The translations under genes were made by a program, and so were the position numbers. From positions 62,001 to 126,000 of the forward strand of contig NZ_FWFK01000007.1 in the NCBI RefSeq assembly GCF_900172265.1: DNA of 64,000 nt, in the 5' to 3' direction. The notes beneath the pieces are model-generated. The model worked only from the letters and a program-made list of their open reading frames with translations, was not told the origin of the DNA and ran no database searches. Every line of letters begins with the position of its first letter. Position 1 is the stretch's first letter. This document shows positions 18,956 through 30,961 of this stretch, one piece after another. Source of the DNA: Roseivivax jejudonensis (lineage in GTDB: Bacteria > Pseudomonadota > Alphaproteobacteria > Rhodobacterales > Rhodobacteraceae).

Positions 18956-21400
18956 TCACCACGGCACCCGCCAGACCGGGCGGGCCGGGGCGTCGACCGT
19001 GGCGAGGCCGGAGGCGTCGAGGAGCCGCGTCACCTCCTCTTCCAGCAGACGCTCGTCGGCCGTGCCCCGGATCGGCACGCGTCCGGGTTCGAGGAACAGC
19101 GGGGCGGCGAGCGGCGTCACGCGTGTGAGCCGCAGAAGGTCGATCCGGTCGCCCACGCGGGCGGCCATCTCGCGGATCCGGTCGAAATCGACCAGGCCGC
19201 GCATCGCTTCTTCGCGGGTGATCTGCATCAGCAGATGTTCGGGGTCGTATTTCAGCAGCGTGTCGTAAAGTACGTCGGACGACATCGTCGCCTGCTTGCC
19301 GGTCTTGCGCTGGCCGCCGACCTGCCGTTCGAGCAAACCGGCGATGAACGCCGAGGCGCGAAACGTCCGCTTCATCACCGCGTTGCCGGCCAGCCAGCCG
19401 TCGAGCCCGGCCTCGAGCCGCGCGATGTCGAACAGCGGCCGCGGGTCGGTGACGGCGTCCAGGCCCCAGATCAGCGTGGCGTAGTCCGTCGCGACGAACC
19501 CCATCGGCGCGAGGCCCTCTTCCTCCATCCTCTTTGTCAGAAGCAGGCCCAGGGTCTGCTGCGCGTTGCGCCCGGCAAACCCGTAGACGACGAGCTGTTC
19601 GCGCCCGTCGTGCGGAAAGCTCTCGATCAGGAGCCGCCCGGGCTGTGGCAGGCGCGACACCTCGCGTTGCAGCCGCAACCAGTCGGCGGTGTGATCTGGC
19701 AGCTCCGGCCAGTCCTCCTGCTGGCACATCTTGACGATGCGATGGGACAGCTGCGTCGACGTGGCGAATTTCGTGCCCATGAACGTCGCGATCTTGGGCT
19801 TCTGCGCGGCGTCGCGGCTGACCTCCACGATCATCTCGCGCAGGCCCTCGTAACGCACGATCTGGCCGCCGATCAGGAACGTGTCGCCCTTGGTCAGGGT
19901 CGCGGCGAAGCCCTCCTCGACCTCGCCGAGCGGCGCGCCGCCCCGCCCGCGCCAGCGCACCTTGAGCGTGTCGGTGTCCTGGATCGTGCCGATGTTCTGG
20001 CGGATGCGCTGCGCGCTGCGCGGATCGCGCAGCTGCCAGAGCCCGTCGGGGCGCTGCACGATGCGGCGCCACTGATCGTAGGCGCGCAGCGCGTAGCCGC
20101 CGGTGGCGCAGAAATCGAGACAGGCATCGAATTGCGCGCGGGTGAGCCCCGCGTAGGCGCCGGCCGAGTTCATCTCGGCAAAGAGCATGTCGGCGTCGAA
20201 CGGCCCCGAGCAGGCGGCGATCAGGATATGCTGGCACAGGACGTCGCGCGGGCCCGGGCCGCGCGGGTCGCCGTCCAAGTCCCGTTCCTTGACCGCCTGC
20301 AGCGCGGCGACGCATTCGACCACTTCGAACCGGTTCGCCGGCACGAGCAGCGCCTTGGACGGCGCGTTGTAGCGGTGATTGGCGCGCCCGATCCTCTGCA
20401 CCAGCCGTTTCACGTTCTTCGGCGCGCCGACCTGGATCACGAGATCGACGTCGCCCCAGTCGATGCCGAGGTCGAGCGATCCGGTGCAGACGATGGCGCG
20501 CAGCTCTCCTGCGACCATCGCCGCCTCCACCCTCTCGCGCTGGCCGCGGTCGAGGCTGCCGTGGTGGATACCGATCGGCAGCCCCTCGTCATTGGCGAGC
20601 CAGAGGTTGTGGAAGAAGATTTCGGCCTGGGCCCGGGTATTGTGAAAGATCAGCGTCGTGCGATGCTTGCGCACTTCCTCGAGCACCGCCGGGATCGCGT
20701 ATTTCGCGCCGCCGCCGGACCAGGGCGGCGGCGTGTCCGTCACAAGCATCTCGATGTCTGGATCGGGGCCGGGATCGGCCTCGAGGATCTCGCAGGGGTC
20801 GGGATGTCGCGCCAGGAGGCGCGCGATGGCGTCGGGGTCATCCACCGTTGCCGACAACCCGACCCGGCGCAGGTCCGGGCAGAGCGCCTGAAGCCGGGCG
20901 AGCGCGAGCATGAGCTGATCGCCGCGTTTCGATTCCGCAAGCGCGTGAATCTCGTCGATCACCACGCGCTTGAGCCCCGCGAACATGCGCGGCGCGTCCT
21001 CGTAGGAGGTCAGCAGCGCCAGGCTCTCGGGCGTGGTCAGCAGAATATGCGGCGGGTCGGCGCGCTGACGCTTCTTGGCGTGGGCCGAGGTGTCGCCGGT
21101 GCGATCCTCTACCCGGATCGGCAGCCCGGCCTCGTCGATCGGAGTGCGCAGATTGCGCTTTATGTCGGCCGCCAACGCCTTCAGCGGCGACACGTAGAGG
21201 GTGTGCATCCCCGGCTCGGGGGCCTCGGCGAGATCCGCCAGCGTCGGCAGGAAACCGGCGAGGGTCTTGCCCCCGCCCGTCGGCGCGATCAGCAGCAGAG
21301 CGGGTGCGCGCGCCCGGTCCAGCATCGCGCGCTGGTGCGGGTGCATCTGCCAGCCGCGGGCGTCGAACCAGGATTGCAGGGATGCGGGAAGCGCGGTCAT
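18956..21400 (-). CDS. lhr: Ligase-associated DNA damage response DEXH helicase (Lhr family)
   Basis: 814 residues from ATG 21400 (typical for the short Lhr form). Walker A APTGGGKT, DEIH box (VVIDEIHAL), motif III SATV, motif V/VI region IVCTGSLDLGIDWGDVD and QRIGRANHR. These are superfamily-2 helicase motifs, followed by the Lhr-core winged-helix and beta-barrel region. Family members act in DNA repair beside PdeM and an ATP-dependent ligase. Separated from pdeM by the PACE gene. Confidence 0.93.
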   Translation of the reverse strand: MTALPASLQSWFDARGWQMHPHQRAMLDRARAPALLLIAPTGGGKTLAGFLPTLADLAEAPEPGMHTLYVSPLKALAADIKRNLRTPIDEAGLPIRVEDRTGDTSAHAKKRQRADPPHILLTTPESLALLTSYEDAPRMFAGLKRVVIDEIHALAESKRGDQLMLALARLQALCPDLRRVGLSATVDDPDAIARLLARHPDPCEILEADPGPDPDIEMLVTDTPPPWSGGGAKYAIPAVLEEVRKHRTTLIFHNTRAQAEIFFHNLWLANDEGLPIGIHHGSLDRGQRERVEAAMVAGELRAIVCTGSLDLGIDWGDVDLVIQVGAPKNVKRLVQRIGRANHRYNAPSKALLVPANRFEVVECVAALQAVKERDLDGDPRGPGPRDVLCQHILIAACSGPFDADMLFAEMNSAGAYAGLTRAQFDACLDFCATGGYALRAYDQWRRIVQRPDGLWQLRDPRSAQRIRQNIGTIQDTDTLKVRWRGRGGAPLGEVEEGFAATLTKGDTFLIGGQIVRYEGLREMIVEVSRDAAQKPKIATFMGTKFATSTQLSHRIVKMCQQEDWPELPDHTADWLRLQREVSRLPQPGRLLIESFPHDGREQLVVYGFAGRNAQQTLGLLLTKRMEEEGLAPMGFVATDYATLIWGLDAVTDPRPLFDIARLEAGLDGWLAGNAVMKRTFRASAFIAGLLERQVGGQRKTGKQATMSSDVLYDTLLKYDPEHLLMQITREEAMRGLVDFDRIREMAARVGDRIDLLRLTRVTPLAAPLFLEPGRVPIRGTADERLLEEEVTRLLDASGLATVDAPARPVWRVPW

Positions 21401-21476
21401 GCGTCCTGATCTATGTGGCGCGCCGCGAAGACAAGGCGGCTTGCGGCCGCGCGCGGGCCGCGGCAGAGACGGCGCC

Positions 21477-22001
21477 ATGTTGACGCGACGGTTCGAACGC
21501 GACGGCACGGTGTCGGCCGCGCATTACTCGCCCTGCGACGCCTACCGCTACGGGCTCGAGCGGATCTGGAATCCGGACCGAGCGCCCATCCTCTTCGTGA
21601 TGTTGAATCCCTCGACCGCAACAGAGCGCGCCAACGACCCGACGATCGAACGGTGCGAGCGTCGTGCGCGGGCGATGGACGCCGGCGGGGTGCGTATCGC
21701 CAACCTCTTCGCATGGCGCGCGACCCGGCCCGCGGATCTGCGTCGGGCGGAAGCGCCGGAAGGGCCGGGCAACGCTGCGCTCTTGTCCGAGTGGAGCGAA
21801 AACGCGGCGATGACGATTGCCGCGTGGGGCGTGCACGGGGCGCTGCGCGGCGCCGGCCCGGCCGCGGCGCGCCGCCTCGGGGCGCTCTGGCATCTCGGCC
21901 TGACGCGCGACGGCCATCCCCGGCATCCGCTCTACGTGCCCTATGCGGTGGCACCGTCCGAGTGGCCGCCGACGGATCGCTACGCCGTGCCGGAGCGGTA
22001 G
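21477..22001 (+). CDS. DUF1643 protein
   Basis: 174 residues from ATG 21477. The segment LFVMLNPSTATERANDPTIERCERRAR followed by IANLFAWRATRPADLRRA is the DUF1643 signature. The C-terminal part has MTIAAWGVHG and KRDGHPRHPLYVPY-like residues. Function unknown; relatives occur in bacteria and phages. Divergent from lhr, sharing a 76-base promoter region. Confidence 0.88.
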   Translation: MLTRRFERDGTVSAAHYSPCDAYRYGLERIWNPDRAPILFVMLNPSTATERANDPTIERCERRARAMDAGGVRIANLFAWRATRPADLRRAEAPEGPGNAALLSEWSENAAMTIAAWGVHGALRGAGPAAARRLGALWHLGLTRDGHPRHPLYVPYAVAPSEWPPTDRYAVPER

Positions 22002-22112
22002 GGCCGCGTTAACCTTCGGACCCGAAAGCGATTGATCGCCGCGCGGCGGTCGCCGACATCCAGACAGTACCGGCACGGATCGCGTGCCGCGCCGCCGCGA
22101 CGGAGGTTCGGG

Positions 22113-23123
22113 ATGATCTGGCTGACCGGGATTGCCGGGGCGATGCTGCTCGGGACAGTGGCGCTCGCCGGGATGCTCCCCCTCGACCAGGTCGCGGCGG
22201 AGGACGAGGCCCCCGACGAGGTCGATACCGCCGACGCGGACCTGCCGGGCGGCCTCGACGCGGAACCGGATCCCGAGCCGGCACGGCATCCGCAGCCGCC
22301 CGGCCCGGTGTCTTGGCCCGTCACCGAGGAGGGCGGCGTGGTCGCCGATGGCGGCGCCGCGGCCGATTCGATCACCGGCACCGTTCTCACCGATCATCTG
22401 AACGGCGGGGCGGGGGACGATACCCTTCGGGGCGCCGCCGGTGACGATGCGCTCAGCGGAGGGGACGGTGCGGACCTGCTGATCGGGGCCGCCGGGGCCG
22501 ACACGCTTCACGGTGCGGCGGGCGATGACAGGTTCGTGGCCGGTGCGGGGGCTGACGCGATATTCGGACATGACGGAGACGACACCTTGCGCGGCGGCGC
22601 AGGCGCCGACGTGCTGCACGGCGGGCTCGGCGACGACTCGATCTCGGGCGGCGCCGGGGCGGACGCGCTCCACGGGCGGGAGGGCGCGGACATGCTCGAC
22701 GGCGGCGATGGCGCCGACACCCTGTTCGGTGGGCCCGGTGACGACGTGCTCGCGGGCCGAGAGGCCGGCGTGCCGCACGGCGACTACATCAACGGCAACG
22801 ATGGGGCGGACACGCTGCGCCCCGGGGCGGGCGACACGGTGACCGGTGGGCCCGGCGAAGATCTCGTTGCGCTGGACCTGCGGGGCACGCCGGTCGGCGG
22901 GGGCGACGCCCCGGCGCACCTGGCAGAGTTCGACCCCGCCGAGGACAAGCTGGTTGTGTTGTTCGACCCCGCCGGTGCAGCGCCGGACGTTACCTGGCAG
23001 GTCGATCCGGCGAACCCGGCGCTGTCGCGGCTCGTGGCCGACGGCACGGTCCTCGCCACCGTGCCGGGTGCCGATGCGCCGCCGCTCGATGCGATCGCTC
23101 TGCTGCCGCATGGCGAGAGCTGA
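22113..23123 (+). CDS. Membrane-anchored RTX (haemolysin-type calcium-binding) repeat protein
   Basis: 336 residues from ATG 22113 with a CGGAGGTTC site. Residues 2-22 form a hydrophobic helix ([20 protein letters not shown]); an acidic Pro linker follows. From about residue 95 to 235 there are about a dozen RTX nonapeptides of the form [28 protein letters not shown] that bind Ca2+ in a parallel beta-roll. The C-terminal domain (about 260-336) has [13 protein letters not shown]. Unlike most RTX exoproteins it has an N-terminal hydrophobic segment and no visible type I secretion partner here. Catalytic function not apparent. Confidence 0.78.
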   Translation: MIWLTGIAGAMLLGTVALAGMLPLDQVAAEDEAPDEVDTADADLPGGLDAEPDPEPARHPQPPGPVSWPVTEEGGVVADGGAAADSITGTVLTDHLNGGAGDDTLRGAAGDDALSGGDGADLLIGAAGADTLHGAAGDDRFVAGAGADAIFGHDGDDTLRGGAGADVLHGGLGDDSISGGAGADALHGREGADMLDGGDGADTLFGGPGDDVLAGREAGVPHGDYINGNDGADTLRPGAGDTVTGGPGEDLVALDLRGTPVGGGDAPAHLAEFDPAEDKLVVLFDPAGAAPDVTWQVDPANPALSRLVADGTVLATVPGADAPPLDAIALLPHGES

Positions 23124-23268
23124 GCAGCGCACGGAGTTTCGGCTTTTCACGCCAGCCGATTCGCCCTATACGCGCGCATCCCGGCCGCCGTGGCCGGTGC
23201 CTCCACGGGCCCTGCTGGACGACATCCCGGCTTGCGCCATGACCGAAACACCAGAACAGGAGATCCCG

Positions 23269-23538
23269 ATGTCGATCACGCTCGAAGAAAAACAGAAGAT
23301 CATGAAGGATTTCGCGACCAAGGAGGGCGACACCGGCTCTCCGGAAGTTCAGGTCGCGATCCTGACCACGCGGATCACCGCGCTGACCGAACACTTCAAG
23401 ACGCACAAGAAGGACAACCACTCCCGCCGTGGCCTTCTGAAGCTCGTCGCGCAGCGCCGCAAGCTGCTCGACTACCTGCGGTCGCGCGATGAAGGACGGT
23501 ATCGCACGCTCATCGGCAAGCTCGGCATCCGTCGCTGA
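23269..23538 (+). CDS. rpsO: 30S ribosomal protein S15
   Basis: 89 residues, the exact family length. [33 protein letters not shown] and [20 protein letters not shown] are canonical S15. S15 binds 16S rRNA helices 20-22. ATG preceded by ACAGGAGA. In many bacteria pnp follows directly; here another gene and two terminators separate them. Confidence 0.98.
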   Translation: MSITLEEKQKIMKDFATKEGDTGSPEVQVAILTTRITALTEHFKTHKKDNHSRRGLLKLVAQRRKLLDYLRSRDEGRYRTLIGKLGIRR

Positions 23539-23576
23539 GCCACCGGCTCGAGACCGGACATTCCGCATCATGCAAG

Positions 23577-23598
23577 GGACCGCCACGGCGGTCCTTTC
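23577..23598 (+). terminator. Intrinsic terminator after rpsO
   Basis: GGACCGC, loop CACG, GCGGTCC, then TTT; 38 bases after the rpsO stop. The short T-run makes it weaker than the others in the window. Confidence 0.6.
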
Positions 23599-23698
23599 GC
23601 GTTTCGGGGCCCGCGCGTCGTATGACGCTCGGGAACATCACCCCCGCGCTTTGGTTGAGTCCCTGCCGGCGGACGAAAGCAATAGCGGAGTTTCTGCC

Positions 23699-24436
23699 AT
23701 GACCATCACCCGTATCCTCGCCCTCGCAGCCGGAACCGCCCTGGTCCCGGCCGGTGCGGCTCTCGCTCAGTCGGACGACGGCGCGCCGCGCAACGCGATG
23801 GACGTGACCTGCGCCGAGTTCCTGGTCCTCGACACACCCGAACAGGGCGAAATCCTGATGCCGATCATGCCGTCGATGCAGGGCGCGTCCGGACAGTCGG
23901 AGTCGGGTAATGACAGTGCAGCGACGGATCCGGAGATCGGCACGTCGGACACCAGTGCATCGGATCTCGGCGCGTCCGACAGGACCGAAGGGGATGGCGC
24001 GGAGATGACCGAAGATCCCGAGATCGGAAGCTCCGACACGACGGCATCCGACCTCGGCGCGACCGACGATGCGACGAATGGCGCGTCGGACACCTCCGAA
24101 ACGAGCGGCTCGACCGCGTCGGACATGTCGGGCACCGCCGAAACCGGCGCCTCGACCTCGGCTGACACGTCGGGCGCCGCTGAGACCGGAGGTTCGGCAA
24201 CGGCCAGTGCGTCGGGCGCAATGGACGGCGGCGACACCGGTAACCGGGAGGCCTCTGGCGAGCCGATGGTCGCACTCGTGACCGGTGTGTTCGAGGTCTG
24301 CGCGATGGACTCCGAGGCGTCCGTTCAGGACGCGATGGACCAGTCGTCGGAAGCCGCGCGCGGCGGTCCCATCGCCACGATGACCGACGATCCGGCGATG
24401 AACGATACCGAGGACGGGACCGCCACCGACAACTGA
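23699..24436 (+). CDS. HdeA-like periplasmic protein split by a low-complexity insertion
   Basis: 245 residues. Signal peptide to AALAQ (about residue 24). An HdeA-like start DVTCAEFLVLD (Cys about 40) and an HdeA-like end VTGVFEVCAMDSEASVQDAM (Cys about 202) match the two disulfide Cys of acid-stress chaperone HdeA, which is usually about 110 residues. Between them lie about 140 residues rich in Ser, Thr, Asp, Ala and Gly, containing a duplicated unit DPEIGxSDTxASDLGAxD (23927-23980 and 24014-24067). The role in acid or osmotic stress is inferred from the fold only. Confidence 0.65.
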   Translation: MTITRILALAAGTALVPAGAALAQSDDGAPRNAMDVTCAEFLVLDTPEQGEILMPIMPSMQGASGQSESGNDSAATDPEIGTSDTSASDLGASDRTEGDGAEMTEDPEIGSSDTTASDLGATDDATNGASDTSETSGSTASDMSGTAETGASTSADTSGAAETGGSATASASGAMDGGDTGNREASGEPMVALVTGVFEVCAMDSEASVQDAMDQSSEAARGGPIATMTDDPAMNDTEDGTATDN

Positions 24437-24459
24437 AGTCATGGCGTATATGAGGCGAC

Positions 24460-24485
24460 AGGGCGGCCCGTGGGCCGCCCTTTTT
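24460..24485 (+). terminator. Intrinsic terminator between the HdeA-like gene and pnp
   Basis: AGGGCGGCCC and GGGCCGCCCT pair around a GT loop and run into TTTTT. It separates the HdeA-like gene from pnp, so pnp needs its own promoter. Confidence 0.88.
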
Positions 24486-24683
24486 CGTGCGCTCGACGGC
24501 CCCTTGGCTGCGACGCGAATCACAGTTTCATTCGTTCCGCATTTCGTATAGGCCCCATGCATCTGAGACGCGGCGCCCGGGCCCCGGCGCTGGGAGATGA
24601 TGATGGGGCCGGCGGCAATGGGGCCGCCATTCAAACGGGAGACCCGGCATCCGGCCGGGAGTGCTCCCAGACAGGATACGCGG

Positions 24684-26828
<2,145 letters not shown>

Positions 26829-26855
26829 TCGCCGCCTCGGCTTCCAAAAAGGAAC

Positions 26856-26886
26856 GGGCCCCGGCATCGCTGCCGGGGCCCTTTTT
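26856..26886 (+). terminator. Intrinsic terminator after pnp
   Basis: GGGCCCCGGCA and TGCCGGGGCCC form a perfect 11-bp stem around TCGC, followed by TTTTT. Located 27 bases after the pnp stop. Confidence 0.93.
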
Positions 26887-26929
26887 CGTGGATCCGCGAG
26901 GTGCCGGTGCCAGACCGGCCGACGGTGGA

Positions 26930-27031
26930 TCAGGACTTCTTTTCGAGCTTGCCGACGAAGTCGCTGATGATGAAGTAGCCCGCTGCGATGCAGCCGAGGA
27001 CGATGACGCTGCTGATGATGCCGACGAACAT
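26930..27031 (-). CDS. Possible 33-residue single-helix membrane peptide
   Basis: An ATG at 27031 opens 33 codons: MFVGIISSVIVLGCIAAG, then YFIISDFVGKLEKKS. It has one hydrophobic helix (about residues 2-23) and a short basic tail, a plausible small inner-membrane protein. Against it: no convincing ribosome site on this strand before the ATG. It lies between the pnp terminator and the next minus-strand gene's end. Confidence 0.35.
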   Translation of the reverse strand: MFVGIISSVIVLGCIAAGYFIISDFVGKLEKKS

Positions 27032-27154
27032 GGAGGAGGTGCCTGTACTGGTGTTGAACGCTGGCAGGCATATAAGGATCGCCGGTTTCGATCGGTATCC
27101 AGCCGGCGGCTATTTCCGACACGAAAGCGACGTGCTCACGATTCCGTGTCGCGT

Positions 27155-27859
27155 TCAGACGACCTCGATCACGCCCTTGTCGACGGCCAGAACGTACCCC
27201 CGCCGCGCGATCGTCTTGACGAGAAGTTCGGAGACCAGCTGATTGCCCAGACCGTCGCGCAGGCGCTTCACCCGCGTGGCGCCCGAGGCCTCGTCACAAT
27301 CGGCTTCCAGGCGGCCCGAGATCATCGCCTCGATCTGCGCGCCGGTCAGCATCTCGTCGTCGAGCCGCGCCTCGGCCAGCACCGCCAGCGTCTCCATCAT
27401 CGCCTCGGTCAGTTTGAAGCCCATCGTGTTCAGGTAGACGGTATTCTCCTCGCGGCTGATGATCAGCGACGACACCTCGATGCCCGAGCGTTCGATCTCG
27501 GCCATGCGGCGGTTGAGCGTCACCAGCATCACGAGAAAGACCAGCGCCGCGATCATCAGCGCGGTGGCAAAGACAAGAAGCACGAAGATCGTCGTGCGGT
27601 AGGAGGCCAGCGTCTCGGAAAACGCCGTGCCGGACTGCGCGAGGATTTCGAGGAGCTTGATTTCCGCCTGCGCGGTCAGGTCGTCGTTTTCGACGAAGAG
27701 CCGTTCGACCCGGTCGTTGAACGCCCCGGCGTCCGGCAGGGTCAGCAAGAGCCACGCGCCAGCGCCGAGCAGCAGCACGACGATGGCGGCGATGCCCGCC
27801 GTCACCAGGCGCGTGCCGGAGCGGCGCGCCTCAGTAGCGGAGGAAGTTCGCGCCGGCAC
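27155..27859 (-). CDS. Membrane-anchored winged-helix (OmpR-type) protein
   Basis: 234 residues from a GTG at 27859 (an in-frame GTG further in is possible). N-terminal helix at about 19-40, periplasmic segment of about 45 residues (VERLFVENDDLTAQAEIKLLEIL), second helix at about 90-112. The cytoplasmic C-terminal domain (about 125-234) reads as an OmpR/PhoB-type DNA-binding fold: NTMGFKLTEAMMETLAVLAEA, then TRVKRLRDGLG and VKTIARRGYVLAVD, matching LR.KL...I.TVRG.GY. Likely a membrane-bound one-component regulator; the DNA-binding assignment is from pattern only. Overlaps the upstream gene's end by 29 bases. Confidence 0.62.
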   Translation of the reverse strand: MPARTSSATEARRSGTRLVTAGIAAIVVLLLGAGAWLLLTLPDAGAFNDRVERLFVENDDLTAQAEIKLLEILAQSGTAFSETLASYRTTIFVLLVFATALMIAALVFLVMLVTLNRRMAEIERSGIEVSSLIISREENTVYLNTMGFKLTEAMMETLAVLAEARLDDEMLTGAQIEAMISGRLEADCDEASGATRVKRLRDGLGNQLVSELLVKTIARRGYVLAVDKGVIEVV

Positions 27860-28112
27860 TGTCGCGTCTCTCCCCGAGTCCGTCCTCGTCGAACACCGAT
27901 ACCACGTTCAACAGCGTCCATCCCGCCCGGGCCAGCCGTGGCTCCAGCTCGCGCGCGGCCGCGCCCCGGCGGCACGGCCCCGCGATCTCGGCAACGCCGT
28001 AGTGCAGGCGCAGCGGGTCTTCCCGCTTGGCCTTGTAATCCGCGTAGCAGGCCGCCTGCGCGGTTGCGGTTACGGGCGCGAGAAGCGCGAGGAGTACGAG
28101 GCATCTCAACAT
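27831..28112 (-). CDS. Small secreted conserved hypothetical protein
   Basis: 93 residues. Signal peptide MLRCLVLLALLAPVTATAQA, then a mature domain of about 73 residues with two Cys (ACYADYKAKREDPLRLHYG and GPCRRGAA) that could form a disulfide, and the distinctive GWTLLNVVSVFDEDGLGERR. The family recurs in Rhodobacteraceae, from memory; function unknown. Translationally overlaps the membrane winged-helix gene, so the two probably share a transcript. Confidence 0.7.
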   Translation of the reverse strand: MLRCLVLLALLAPVTATAQAACYADYKAKREDPLRLHYGVAEIAGPCRRGAAARELEPRLARAGWTLLNVVSVFDEDGLGERRDSAGANFLRY

Positions 28113-28301
28113 GCGACGACACTGCGGAGCCGCACCGGGAAAGGCAATAACCGCAGTCGGTTCGGCGCGCGGTTATGCGATGACACCGGCGCGACATGGC
28201 GTGGCGTCTCTCTCGCCGGTCAACCTGTCCGTGGCGCTGGCGGACCGCTCACCCCGGTCCGCTGCGCCCGATCCGGCTGTCCGACCACAAGGAGACGACC
28301 C

Positions 28302-28808
28302 ATGCCCATCCGCACCACCCTGATCGCCGCCGCCATCGCCACGGCGTTCGTCCCTGCGAGCGTGGCACCCGCCCGTGCCGCGGACCGCGACGATATTGCC
28401 CGCATCCTTGGCGGTGCGGCCGCGCTCGCCATCATCGGGAGCGCGGTCAACGCCGCGCGCGACACCGACCACGACCGCGACAAGCGGCGCGTCGTGATCC
28501 GCGACAGGGACCGCGACGACCACCGGTTCCGCGACCGGGACCGCAGGCACCACGTGCGGCCGGGCCATCGCGGCCGGATCCTGCGGCACGAGTCGCGGCG
28601 GACGCTGCCGGCCCGCTGCTTGCGCCGCGTCGAGACCCGGCACGGACGCGACGCGCGCCTTCTCGGAACGCGCTGCCTGCTGCGCAACGGGGTTGCCGCA
28701 TACAGGTTGCCAGATGCGTGCCGGCAGCTGGTGCGGCTGCGCGGCGGCGTGCACCAGGCCTACGACGCGCGGTGTCTGCGCAAGCGCGGCTACCGGTTTC
28801 GTGGCTGA
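28302..28808 (+). CDS. Secreted Arg/Asp-rich hypothetical protein
   Basis: 168 residues with an ACAAGGAGAC ribosome site. Signal peptide to PARAA (about 26), a hydrophobic Ala/Ile segment (ARILGGAAALAIIGSAVNAA), a DR/RD-rich stretch (about 55-85), and a basic C-terminal domain with three Cys-Leu/Arg elements (ARCLRRVET, TRCLLRNG, ARCLRKRGYRFRG). Resembles small alphaproteobacterial envelope proteins with RD-rich linkers. No enzymatic motif. Confidence 0.65.
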   Translation: MPIRTTLIAAAIATAFVPASVAPARAADRDDIARILGGAAALAIIGSAVNAARDTDHDRDKRRVVIRDRDRDDHRFRDRDRRHHVRPGHRGRILRHESRRTLPARCLRRVETRHGRDARLLGTRCLLRNGVAAYRLPDACRQLVRLRGGVHQAYDARCLRKRGYRFRG

Positions 28809-28860
28809 GGGCGCAGCGCGGCTCTGGCGCGGGGGCGGGTCCTCGCGCTAGAGCAGGCAG

Positions 28861-29482
28861 ATGGACGAACACCACGAACGCGCGCTGGTCGCGGCCGGCC
28901 TCGGACCGGTCGCCGGGGTCGACGAAGTGGGCCGCGGCCCGCTGGCCGGCCCCGTCGTCGCCGCCGCGGTGATCTGGGATCCCGCGGCGCTGCCAGACGG
29001 CCTGCGCGACAGCAAGACGTTGTCCGCGCTGCGCCGCGAGGCGCTGGCCGAGATCCTCCTCGCCCGCTGCGAGACCGGCGTCGGCATGGCGAGCGTGGAA
29101 GAGATCGACCGGATCAACATCCTGCGCGCCAGCCACCTCGCGATGGTTCGGGCGCTGGCGGCGCTGCCGCGCCGCCCGGGTCATGCGCTGATCGACGGAC
29201 GGCACGTGCCACTGCCGTGCCCGGTGCCGGCGACGCCTCTGATACGGGGCGACGCGCGGGCGGTGTCGGTCGCCGCGGCGTCGGTTCTGGCCAAGGTGGT
29301 GCGCGACGCGCTCATGCGGGACTTGGCGCAACACTTTCCCGGCTACGGCTGGGAGACCAACATGGGCTACCCGTCCAAAAGACACAGAACGGCGCTCCGA
29401 GATCTCGGCGTGACCCCACACCATAGGCGGAGCTTCCGGCCCGTGCGCAATATCTTGTATCAAGATGATTTGCCAAGTGGCT

Positions 29483-29484
<2 letters not shown>
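28861..29484 (+). CDS. rnhB: Ribonuclease HII
   Basis: 207 residues. Removes the RNA strand of RNA-DNA hybrids and misincorporated ribonucleotides. Active-site motif VAGVDEVGRGPLAGPVV (Asp and Glu about residues 20-21), LRDSKTLS, ALIDGRHVP and ASVLAKVVRD are all present; AVSVAAASVLAK contains the usual SxxAK. Followed by ccrM, a common alphaproteobacterial pairing. Confidence 0.95.
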
Positions 29485-30689
<1,205 letters not shown>

Positions 30690-30755
30690 GGCGCGCGCCT
30701 TTCCACGATTTTTTCGGTTACCGCCAGCGCCCGCGCCTCGCCGCGGAGCGCCACT

Positions 30756-30786
30756 GACCCCGCCTGCGTATCAGGCGGGGTCCTTT
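30756..30786 (+). terminator. Intrinsic terminator after ccrM
   Basis: GACCCCGCCTG and CAGGCGGGGTC pair around CGTAT and end in TTTT. Located 66 bases after the stop. Confidence 0.88.
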
Positions 30787-30819
30787 TCGTTCGGCAGCCG
30801 CGCCGCACGCGGACCGCAG

Positions 30820-30878
30820 GAGCGAGGGGCGCTGCCCCTCGCGCTCCCCGGAGTATTTCGGCCAAGAAGAAGGGGCGC
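30820..30878 (+). repeat. Copy of the dispersed hairpin-plus-tail repeat
   Basis: Hairpin GAGGGGC-GCT-GCCCCTC, then GCGCTCCCCGG, AGTATTTCGG and the tail CCAAGAAGAAGGGGCGC. Nearly identical to the inverted copy at 55861-55920, differing at a few bases around the loop and the AGTAyTT. Lies in the gap between ccrM and the EamA gene. Confidence 0.85.
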
Positions 30879-30961
30879 CGGCGCGCCGTGGGTGGCGGAG
30901 CGCTTGACGCTCCGGCGCGGGTCCGGTCAGGTCGGCCGGCACGCCGACCGGGAGAGACCGC

